From: an uncultured Eubacteriales bacterium
Lineage (GTDB): Bacteria; Bacillota; Clostridia; Christensenellales; Aristaeellaceae
Reading direction: 5' to 3'
Length of the DNA stretch: 19,168 bases
NCBI GenBank assembly: GCA_944353735.1
Contig: CALVPU010000088.1
Location: 1-19,168, forward strand
Each line of letters starts with the position of its first letter. Position 1 is the first letter of the stretch. Of the stretch, positions 1-6,081 are shown one piece after another. The notes below the pieces were generated by a model. That model did not search any database. It saw only the letters and a program-made list of their open reading frames with translations, and had not been told where the DNA came from. The translations under genes were made by a program, and so were the position numbers.

Positions 1-651
1 CCAGAGCAGCGCGCCCGCCACAGCCGCGAGCGCCGTCGCGCCGAGCACCGCCGCGGCGACGCCGATCTGCCCCGCGCCCAGCGCGTCGCCGCCGAGCGTC
101 GAGGTGACGATCGAGGGAACGCGCGCCACGGTGGTGATCAGCGCCCATGTGCGCAACCGCATCCGCGTCAGGCCGGCGACGTAGGCCAGCGCGTCCTTCG
201 GCGTGCCGGGAATGAGAAAGAGGATCCACATCCACAGCGTCAGCCGGCGGGCGTCGCGCACGAAGCCGAGCGAGTCGATCTTCTCCCGCGGCACGAACGC
301 CTCCACCGCCCGCACGCCCAGCTTGCGCGCCAGCAAAAACACCGCCATGCCGCCCACGCCCGCGCCGAGCATGCACAGCAGCGTGCCCTCCCACGCTCCA
401 AACGCATACCCCGCCGCGATCTCCAGCGGCTCTCCCGGGATGAATGCCACCACGATCTGCACCGCGACCATCCCCACGAACGCCAGCCTGCCGCCGGCGC
501 CCATCTCCCGCACCCAGCTGCGGAAGCGCTCCGGATCCTCAAACAGCGCCGCCATGGGCTTTCCGAGCGCGAAGAACAGCCCGATCATCAGCGCCGCGAA
601 CGCCGCCAGCCCCGCCCCCGCGACGGCGCGGCGCCGCGCCTGAGGACTCAT
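1..651 (-). CDS. TVP38/TMEM64 (DedA-like, SNARE-associated) membrane protein, partial
   Basis: The visible 217 residues begin MSPQARRRAVAGAG and continue past the left edge, so the C-terminus is missing. A hydrophobic N-terminal helix lies at about residues 10-30. The family signature follows: FIPGEPLEIAAGYAFG (about residues 70-85), a glycine-rich membrane segment, and LIPGTPKDALAYVAGLT, the second re-entrant-loop motif of the VTT/SNARE-associated domain. Known members are polytopic inner-membrane proteins linked to lipid scrambling or transport; the substrate here cannot be told. The ATG overlaps the TGA of the upstream papain-like gene (ATGA at 648-651), so translation is probably coupled. 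Family assignment is firm, specific function is not. Confidence 0.85.
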   Translation of the reverse strand, partial: MSPQARRRAVAGAGLAAFAALMIGLFFALGKPMAALFEDPERFRSWVREMGAGGRLAFVGMVAVQIVVAFIPGEPLEIAAGYAFGAWEGTLLCMLGAGVGGMAVFLLARKLGVRAVEAFVPREKIDSLGFVRDARRLTLWMWILFLIPGTPKDALAYVAGLTRMRLRTWALITTVARVPSIVTSTLGGDALGAGQIGVAAAVLGATALAAVAGALLW

Positions 652-1205
652 GCGAAGCCCTCCTCCACGCGCGCCGCACAATTCGCCGCGCCGCGCAGCT
701 CGCCGAAGTAGACCAGCCGCAGTCCCGGCAGGTGGGCGAAGTCCGCAGGGCGCATCAGCGAGGGCGGTTTGGGCAGCGCCATCGCGCCGCTCTGCTCGAG
801 CAGCCGTGCCACAAACTGCGAGCAGAACATGCGCCTCTTCCGCTCCAGCGGCAGCGCCAGCCGGCACAGCAGCAGCCCCATCACGCTGTAGCGGTACGCC
901 CGGTCCGCGGCGCGCATCTCCTCCAGCCGCCGCCCGATCCGCGCAAACGCCTCGTCGGGCACATCCATGGCGTACAGCGCGCACGCCATCGAGCCATGCC
1001 GCCCGAAATATCCGCCGCCGGTGGTCTCGCGCACAAAGCCCGCCGGCAGGGGCGTGCGCGCATGCAGTCGCGCAAAGCTGTAAAACTCGCCGAGCGCTGG
1101 ATCCACGCCGAGCGATGCGTGTGTAAAATCGTCGCCCGTCAAGGCGTGAATGATGTGCGCCAGCAGCGTGCCCGAGCGCGTCAGCAGCAGATAGACCGTC
1201 TTCAT
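648..1205 (-). CDS. Permuted papain-like / NlpC-P60 superfamily protein (YiiX-type)
   Basis: This is a 185-aa protein starting MKTVYLLLTRSGT. An in-frame ATG 48 bases upstream is rejected because GGAGG sits 8 bases before the chosen ATG. Candidate catalytic residues are His29 (in DDFTHASLG), Glu40 (in LGEFYSF) and Cys128 (in RMFCSQFVARLL). The His-before-Cys order is that of circularly permuted papain-fold proteins of the YiiX/YebB type, which may act on peptide, amide or acyl bonds. No signal peptide is evident, although residues 104-120 are hydrophobic. It is translationally coupled to the downstream DedA-like membrane protein. Fold assignment rests on motif order and spacing; the substrate is unknown. 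Confidence 0.7.
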   Translation of the reverse strand: MKTVYLLLTRSGTLLAHIIHALTGDDFTHASLGVDPALGEFYSFARLHARTPLPAGFVRETTGGGYFGRHGSMACALYAMDVPDEAFARIGRRLEEMRAADRAYRYSVMGLLLCRLALPLERKRRMFCSQFVARLLEQSGAMALPKPPSLMRPADFAHLPGLRLVYFGELRGAANCAARVEEGFA

Positions 1206-1502
1206 TCCGGGAACCTCCAAAAAAACTCGCCGCCGCCCTTTCCGGGCGGGCAAGACGAGTATATCAGCGGAAATTCTAGATTTTTTCTATGGCTGCGCGC
1301 GGATTTTCGACGCGGTCGTTTCTCCCTCCGCGGCGCACCTGCGCGAAACTCTCCAGCGGTCGGCGCACCATGTCGCCGCCCGAGTCGTTTCCCCTCCGCG
1401 GCGCGCCTGCGCGGAGCAATCGACGTCCTGTCAAATCGCAGCGTCCCGCCTCTACGGCGCACAGGCGCGCGCCCGGCAAACGGGCGTTCACCCTTCGCGC
1501 GC
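1206..1502. other. Non-coding spacer with candidate leader elements and repeats
   Basis: No credible gene is seen here; the open frames are arginine- and proline-rich and lack ribosome binding sites. On the minus strand a possible -10 box (TATACT, 1258-1263) precedes the papain-like gene, but no good -35 was found. A 6-bp GC hairpin (1233-1249) and a T7 run lie between that box and the GGAGG. A CGCCCG/CGGGCG hairpin (1470-1486) lies just after the pentapeptide gene and could help end its transcript, but it has no T-run. A short direct repeat is listed separately. Confidence 0.5.
1315..1415. repeat. Two imperfect ~31-bp direct repeats
   Basis: Copy 1 spans 1315-1346 and copy 2 spans 1384-1415. 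Both read GTCGTTTC-(T)CCCTCCGCGGCGC-(A/G)-CCTGCGCG, differing by one indel and two substitutions, with starts 69 bases apart. Copy 2 contains a small inverted repeat, TCCGCG...CGCGGA. A more degenerate third version may lie at about 1442-1471. The repeat lies outside genes; its role is unknown. Confidence 0.6.
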
Positions 1503-2162
1503 TCAGAGGCGCACCCGAACGCCGAACAGTCCGAGGATCAGCGGCGCCTGATCCAGCGCAACCGTCGCGCCCTGCAACAGTTCCGGCGCCGCCGCCAGCC
1601 CTTCGAGTTGGCAGTCCGAGAGGTCCACGCCGCGCAGCGGCGTCGCCTGAAACTCCGTCTCGCGCAGACGGCAGCGCGTCAGCTGCAGCGCGCTCAGGCG
1701 CGTCTCGAGCCACATTGCACCGGACAAGTCACAACCTGTCATCTCCACGCGCTCGAGCTTGCACCCTGCGACCGTCAGATAGTTGAGCTGCGAATCGCAA
1801 AACAGCACATCCTGCATCTTCGTTCGGTCGATCGTCGCGCCGGTCGCGCGGCAGCCGACGAACTCCGCGCGCGTCATCGTGCCGTTGCAAAACGTCATGC
1901 CGGAAAAATCGCAGCCCTCCATGCGGCAGTTGGAGAAGTGAACAATCTGCGCGCGCACGTCCTCAAAGCGCACCCGCCGGAACACGCACCCGGAAAAGTC
2001 CAACAGATGGACGTCCACGTTCTCGAGCGCGTCCTGCTCGAACAGCCGCCCACTGACGGCGCAGTCGTCCTCCACCGCGCGCGCCACCGCTTCCGCAAGC
2101 GTCCATCCCGCCTCCGCGCCATCCGGATTCGCCGCCATGCGCTTTATCGCCGCCCGCTTCAT
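1503..2162 (-). CDS. Pentapeptide-repeat protein
   Basis: This is a 219-aa protein. The start MKRAAIKRM is chosen because GGAGGG lies six bases upstream; a closer ATG two codons earlier abuts that sequence. After about 25 residues the chain becomes a run of five-residue units with a hydrophobic centre (for example CDFSG, AEFVG, CDLSG, VDLSD) over about residues 45-185, which predicts a right-handed quadrilateral beta-helix. Many units carry Cys. The C-terminal ALDQAPLILGLFGVRV resembles the capping helix of Firmicutes pentapeptide proteins. Some relatives (Qnr, MfpA) mimic DNA and protect gyrase, but most have no known role, and nothing here selects that function. It has its own promoter and is divergent from the MazG-like gene. 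Confidence 0.85.
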   Translation of the reverse strand: MKRAAIKRMAANPDGAEAGWTLAEAVARAVEDDCAVSGRLFEQDALENVDVHLLDFSGCVFRRVRFEDVRAQIVHFSNCRMEGCDFSGMTFCNGTMTRAEFVGCRATGATIDRTKMQDVLFCDSQLNYLTVAGCKLERVEMTGCDLSGAMWLETRLSALQLTRCRLRETEFQATPLRGVDLSDCQLEGLAAAPELLQGATVALDQAPLILGLFGVRVRL

Positions 2163-2183
2163 CGCCATCCCTCCCTGAACACG

Positions 2184-2212
2184 ATTATAGCATGCCGCGC
2201 GCCCGCTGGCAA
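2184..2212 (-). promoter_or_regulatory. Sigma-A promoter for the pentapeptide gene
   Basis: On the minus strand TTGCCA (2212-2207) and TATAAT (2189-2184) are separated by exactly 17 bases, about 20 bases before the gene. This is a near-consensus housekeeping promoter. Confidence 0.85.
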
Positions 2213-2279
2213 CCGTCCGCGCCGTCTTTGTTAAATCCCGGCAGGCAGTCGCCGCGCAACGCCGAATTTCGCAGAATGT

Positions 2280-2308
2280 TTGCATAACCGTGCGGAATAT
2301 GGTATAAT
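2280..2308 (+). promoter_or_regulatory. Sigma-A promoter for the MazG/GuaA-like/GNAT operon
   Basis: TTGCAT (2280-2285) and TATAAT (2303-2308) are separated by 17 bases. The predicted transcript start, near 2315, leaves a leader of about 30 bases. The promoter is divergent from the one at 2184-2212, with 67 bases between the -35 boxes. Confidence 0.87.
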
Positions 2309-2344
2309 TTAAGCATTATTGAGGGAAGGACCGATCGAAGCGTC

Positions 2345-2701
2345 ATGAACGACAACAACACCACCATCGCCCGCCTCAAGGAGGAAGTTCACGCGATGTG
2401 CCTGCGCAAGGGCTGGGGCGTCGACGGCGTGCAGAACCCGCAGCACGTCGCCATGGCGATGACCGTCGAGATGAGCGAGCTGCTCGAACACTTTCAATGG
2501 CTCGAACCGGAGGACGTGCGCCGGCTGATGGACGGCGGCGATCCCGAGCGTTGCGCGATGATCGCGGAGGAATTCGCCGACGTGATGATATACGGGCTGC
2601 AGCTGGCGCGCTCGCTCGGCATCGACGTCACCGGACAGATCCTGCGCAAGATCGGCATCGTCGATCGCCGCCCGCCGAAGCCCGGCGTGCCGAAGCGCTG
2701 A
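2345..2701 (+). CDS. MazG-like nucleotide pyrophosphohydrolase
   Basis: This 118-aa all-alpha protein is of single-domain MazG/RS21-C6 size. Metal-binding acidic motifs are visible: EMSELLEHFQW (about residues 42-52) and EEFADVMIYGLQ (about 74-85), giving the EXXE and EXXD arrangement of dNTP/NTP pyrophosphohydrolases. Known relatives hydrolyse non-canonical or surplus (d)NTPs to monophosphate and PPi. It is the first gene after a strong promoter and ends 21 bases before the GuaA-like gene. The nearest purine-rich SD candidate (GGGAAGGA, ending 2330) is 14 bases from the ATG, unusually far, and no alternative start fits better. Substrate unknown. Confidence 0.88.
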   Translation: MNDNNTTIARLKEEVHAMCLRKGWGVDGVQNPQHVAMAMTVEMSELLEHFQWLEPEDVRRLMDGGDPERCAMIAEEFADVMIYGLQLARSLGIDVTGQILRKIGIVDRRPPKPGVPKR

Positions 2702-2722
2702 CCCTGTGGAGGGGGAACGATC

Positions 2723-4180
2723 ATGGAGAACGATTTCATTCTGGTGCTGGACCTTGGGGGACAGCAGGCGCTGTCCATGGCGCGCAAGCTGCGCGGTCAG
2801 AACTACTACTGCGAAGTGCATGCCGGCGATATCGCGCCGGAGACGATCCGCCGCAAGGCGCCCAAGGGCCTGCTGTTGGCAGGCGGCGCGGATGGGCGCG
2901 CCTTCGACGCGCAGATCCTCGAGCTCGGCCTGCCCGTGCTCGCCATGGGTCCCTGCGCGCGGACGATGGCAAAGCTGCTCGGCGCCGGCTGCGAAGGTCC
3001 GCGCCTCAGCGGTCGCGTGGCGCAGATCCATTTTCTTCCCTGCACCCTGTTCGACGGGCTGGGAACGAGCGACCGCTTCTTCGACCGCATCGATGCCATG
3101 AAGCTCCCGGAAGGCTTTGAACCCATCGCCGTCACCGACGACGACCTCGCGCCCGCCTTCGCGTGCGTTGCCAAGAACCTCTACGGGCTGCAGTTCTACG
3201 CCGAGTCGAACGATCCCGACGGCGCGCAGATCCTCGCCAACTTCGCCGGACAGATCTGCAATTGCAGCGCCTATTGGTCGTCCGAGTTCTACGTCGAGCG
3301 CGAGATCGGCTACCTGCGCGAACGCATCGGCGATGGACGCGCCATCACGGCGATCTCCGGCGGCGTCGATTCCACGGTGTGCGCCGTGCTGATGCACCGC
3401 GCCATCGGCGAGCGCCTCAAGTGCGTGTTCGTCGACACGGGCCTGCTGCGCAAGGGCGAGGCGGAGACAGTCAGGCACGTGTTCCGCGAACACCTCGGGC
3501 TGGAGCCGGTGGTGATCGACGCGCGCAGTCAGATGCTCTCCGCGCTGGCGGGCGTCACCGACGGGCAGGAAAAGCGCCGCGTGGTCAAGGAGGTATTCGT
3601 CCAGGCGCTGCGCGGGGCGGCGGAGCCGGGCGTGGAATTTCTCGCCGAGGGCACGATCTATCCCGACCTGCTCAGCGGCGAGGGCGAGCGCCCTGCGGCG
3701 CTGGAGGGCTTAAAGCGCATCGAGCCGATCCGCATGCTGTTCAAGGACGAGGTGCGTGCCATCGGCGAATTTCTCGGCGTGCCCCGGGACCTGCTCGCGC
3801 GGCAACCGTTCCCCGGGCCTGGGCTGGCGGTGCGCTGCATCGGCGAGGTCACGGAAGAGAAGCTCGCGCTGCTGCGCGACGCCGACGCGATTTTCCGCGC
3901 GGAGATCGTCGAGGCGGGGCTGGACCGCAAGCTGACCCACTACTTCGCCATCCTCACGGACATCCGCGCGCTGGGCCGCCGCGACGGCCGCGCCGTTCCC
4001 GGCTACACCTGCGCGCTGCGCGCAATCAGCGCGCCGGACGCGGCGAATGTCTCCATCGCCAAGCTGCCCTACGACTTGATCGAGCGCGTCGTGCAGCGCA
4101 TCACCTCGCAGATCCCGGAGATCAGCCGCGTGCTCTACGACGTTACCGGCAAGCCGGTCGCGTTGGAGGAATGGGAATAA
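2723..4180 (+). CDS. GuaA-like protein with degenerate glutaminase domain
   Basis: This 485-aa protein is collinear with GMP synthase (usually about 510-525 aa). The class I glutamine amidotransferase domain (about 1-180) is followed by an ATP-pyrophosphatase domain with P-loop SGGVDST (212-218), VDTGLLRKGEAE (237-248) and GTIYPD (310-315), and then a C-terminal dimerisation domain with RQPFPGPGL (360-368). In the glutaminase domain the usual GICYG nucleophile motif reads AMGPC, placing Gly76 at the Cys position. The FHPE motif reads FYAE (158-161), losing His, and the SGGP loop is shortened. The lid-loop HHNVGG motif after GTIYPD is absent, and the tail reads KPVALEEWE where KPPATIEWE is expected. 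GGAGGGGG lies 7 bases before the ATG. It could be an ammonia-dependent GMP synthase or an enzyme with another substrate. Confidence 0.85.
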   Translation: MENDFILVLDLGGQQALSMARKLRGQNYYCEVHAGDIAPETIRRKAPKGLLLAGGADGRAFDAQILELGLPVLAMGPCARTMAKLLGAGCEGPRLSGRVAQIHFLPCTLFDGLGTSDRFFDRIDAMKLPEGFEPIAVTDDDLAPAFACVAKNLYGLQFYAESNDPDGAQILANFAGQICNCSAYWSSEFYVEREIGYLRERIGDGRAITAISGGVDSTVCAVLMHRAIGERLKCVFVDTGLLRKGEAETVRHVFREHLGLEPVVIDARSQMLSALAGVTDGQEKRRVVKEVFVQALRGAAEPGVEFLAEGTIYPDLLSGEGERPAALEGLKRIEPIRMLFKDEVRAIGEFLGVPRDLLARQPFPGPGLAVRCIGEVTEEKLALLRDADAIFRAEIVEAGLDRKLTHYFAILTDIRALGRRDGRAVPGYTCALRAISAPDAANVSIAKLPYDLIERVVQRITSQIPEISRVLYDVTGKPVALEEWE

Positions 4181-4204
4181 TCAATCGACAAAGAGGGTTC
4201 AACG

Positions 4205-5017
4205 ATGATTCTCAGACACGAAAGGGAGCCGGTCGACGCCCAGCCGGTTGAAAACACGTTCGTCGCCATCGATGAGCGCAGCGGCGAGGTGCTCGGCGCC
4301 TCGGTGATCTACGTCAGTTACAATCCGGCGCTGTTTCCGCTGCGTCCGCTGCAGGTGCGCATCCAGTTCGACGCCTCTCCGGTGCCGGACGCCCTGCTGG
4401 GGGCCTCGGTGGCGCGCGCGCGGGAGATCTGTACCCAGTCCGGCGAGCTGAGCCGCATCTACGTGCACTGCGCGCCGGACGACGACGCGCTGATGGAGCA
4501 GCTGGCGCCGTTCGGTTTTCAGGACAACGACGCCCTGATCCGCATGCGTTTGGCGCTGCCCGCCGACCTCGACTTCAAGGCGCCCGCCGGCTGCGCCGTG
4601 GTCTACGACGACCTCAGCGACCCCCTGGAACGCAAGTACTTCCTTGAACGCTACAACGAGCTGTTCAACGTGCAGCACGACCTGACGTGGCTGAGCGAGT
4701 TCATCGACCGTCAGGACTTCACGCGCATCCTCACCGTCGCCTCCACGGGCATGGCGGGCGAGATCCTCATCTGGCGCGAGGGCAGCAGCGGCATCATCGG
4801 CTTTATCCAGACCGCCAAGCGCTGGCGCAAGCTGGGCGTGGCGTCGTACATGCTCTCGCTCGCCTGCGAGGCGTTCGAGCAGCAGCGGCTCGACTGCGCC
4901 GAGATCAACCTCCGCGCCCGCTACCGCCACATGGTCCGGCTGATGGCGCGCGCCGGCTTTTCCCAGACGGCGCTGCTGATGCGCTATCCCGGCATCGACA
5001 TCAATCCCAGCGACTGA
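4205..5017 (+). CDS. Tandem GNAT-fold acetyltransferase-like protein
   Basis: This 270-aa protein appears to hold two GNAT folds. The second half has the acetyl-CoA-binding motif A, RWRKLGVASYML (about residues 202-213, R-x-x-G-x-A type), followed by the usual helix, the strand AEINLRARY, and MVRLMARAGF near the end. The first half ends in a similar pattern (LLGASVARAREI ... ALMEQLAPFGF ... IRMRLAL) but lacks the R/Q-x-x-G-x-G/A loop, so it is probably a degenerate copy. AGAGGG lies 7 bases before the ATG, and the gap to the GuaA-like gene is 24 bases, which indicates co-transcription. The acceptor substrate is unknown. A 13-bp hairpin immediately follows the stop. Confidence 0.8.
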   Translation: MILRHEREPVDAQPVENTFVAIDERSGEVLGASVIYVSYNPALFPLRPLQVRIQFDASPVPDALLGASVARAREICTQSGELSRIYVHCAPDDDALMEQLAPFGFQDNDALIRMRLALPADLDFKAPAGCAVVYDDLSDPLERKYFLERYNELFNVQHDLTWLSEFIDRQDFTRILTVASTGMAGEILIWREGSSGIIGFIQTAKRWRKLGVASYMLSLACEAFEQQRLDCAEINLRARYRHMVRLMARAGFSQTALLMRYPGIDINPSD

Positions 5018-5018
5018 C

Positions 5019-5052
5019 GCAAACGCCCCGGTCATCGTGCCGGGGCGTTTGC
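5019..5052 (+). terminator. Hairpin terminator after the GNAT gene
   Basis: A perfect 13-bp inverted repeat, GCAAACGCCCCGG/CCGGGGCGTTTGC, has an 8-base loop and begins one base after the GNAT stop. No T-tract follows the stem; the only T-run (TTT) is inside its 3' arm, so termination may be incomplete. Confidence 0.7.
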
Positions 5053-5086
5053 CTGCCCGGACGTTCTTGATCCGGTCCCGCGCCAA

Positions 5087-5092
5087 TACAAT
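5087..5092 (+). promoter_or_regulatory. Possible -10 box for dapA
   Basis: TACAAT matches five of six -10 positions and lies about 30 bases before dapA. The hexamer 17 bases upstream (TTCTTG) is a poor -35. The spacer between the GNAT hairpin and dapA is only 70 bases, with no room for a lysine riboswitch or T-box. Confidence 0.35.
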
Positions 5093-5122
5093 GGATCGAA
5101 GAACGGTTTGGGAGGGATTTGA

Positions 5123-6010
5123 ATGCAGGGCAATCTCTTTTATGGCTGCGGCACGGCGCTGGTGACGCCCTTCCGCGGCAGCCGCGTCGACTTCGACGCG
5201 CTGGAAAACCTGATCGACTGGCAGATCGATGAGGACGTCGACGCGCTGGTCATCCTCGGCACCACCGGCGAACCGGAGACCGTCACCGACGCCGAGCGCG
5301 CCGCCGTCATCGAGTGCGCGCTGGCGCGCTGCGCCCGCCGCGTGCCCATGATCGTCGGCGCCGGCGCCAGCGACACCCGCACCGCCATCCGCCGCGCCGT
5401 GGAAGCGCAGATGCTCGGCGCAGACGCGCTGCTCGTCGTCACGCCCTACTACAACCGCGCCAGCGACTTGGGCCTGATCGAGCACTACACCGCCATCGCC
5501 GACCGCGTGGAGATTCCCATCATCATGTACAACGTGCCCGCGCGCACGGGCGTGAACCTCGCGCCGCGCGTGGTCGCCGAGCTGGCAAAACACCCCATGC
5601 TCTGCGCCCTCAAGGACGCCTGCACCGACGCCGCACACATGACGGAAATGGCGCGGCTGTGCGGGGACGGCATCGCCGTCTACGGCGGCAGCGACGAGTG
5701 CGCGCTGCAATCGCTGGCGCTGGGCGCGCACGGTCTGATCTCGGTGGCGTCCAACGCCATTCCCGCCGAGATGCACGCGCTGACCATGAGCTGGATTCGC
5801 GGCGACGTCAAAGCGTGCCGCAATCTCGCCTTCCAGTGGATGCCGCTGCTGCGCTGTCTGGCCTCCGAGGTCAACCCCATTCCCATCAAGGCGGCGCTTG
5901 CCATGATGGGCAGGATCGAGGAGACGCTGCGGCTGCCGCTGGTGCCGCTCGACGCCGCGCGCCGCGAAATGCTGCGCCGCGAGATGAAGCGCATGTCGCT
6001 GATCGACTAG
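5123..6010 (+). CDS. dapA: 4-hydroxy-tetrahydrodipicolinate synthase
   Basis: This 295-aa TIM-barrel enzyme condenses pyruvate with aspartate semialdehyde in the diaminopimelate/lysine pathway; in spore formers the product also feeds dipicolinate. Seen residues are the Schiff-base Lys164 (CALKDAC), the catalytic Thr47/Thr48 and Tyr136 triad (GTTGE; MYNVPARTG), Tyr110 (TPYYNR), and Arg141, which recognises the aspartate semialdehyde carboxylate and argues against a sialate or KDG aldolase. Two departures are GTTGEP where Ser usually follows Glu, and K-D where K-E is usual after the catalytic lysine. GGGAGGG precedes the ATG at good spacing. It appears to be transcribed alone between two hairpins. 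Confidence 0.92.
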   Translation: MQGNLFYGCGTALVTPFRGSRVDFDALENLIDWQIDEDVDALVILGTTGEPETVTDAERAAVIECALARCARRVPMIVGAGASDTRTAIRRAVEAQMLGADALLVVTPYYNRASDLGLIEHYTAIADRVEIPIIMYNVPARTGVNLAPRVVAELAKHPMLCALKDACTDAAHMTEMARLCGDGIAVYGGSDECALQSLALGAHGLISVASNAIPAEMHALTMSWIRGDVKACRNLAFQWMPLLRCLASEVNPIPIKAALAMMGRIEETLRLPLVPLDAARREMLRREMKRMSLID

Positions 6011-6014
6011 TCCA

Positions 6015-6057
6015 AAAACATACCCGCAGCGCAGGTTCCGCGCCGCGGGCATGTTTT
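6015..6057. terminator. Bidirectional terminator between dapA and the dprA-like gene
   Basis: AAAACATACCCGC (6015-6027) pairs with GCGGGCATGTTTT (6045-6057) with one mismatch and a 17-base loop. The flanking A-run and T-run suit termination from both sides, and the two genes converge here. Confidence 0.82.
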
Positions 6058-6081
6058 GAAGCTTCATGTATCGAGCAGGTT

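Noticed and set aside
444..2234. A 596-codon plus-strand open frame across the pentapeptide and papain-like genes
   Set aside because: It is arginine-, alanine- and proline-rich, has no family motifs or ribosome binding site, and is antisense to genes with clear motifs; it reflects high GC content.
5053..5122. Lysine riboswitch or T-box before dapA
   Set aside because: Only 70 bases separate the preceding hairpin from dapA, too few for either element, and no conserved core was seen.
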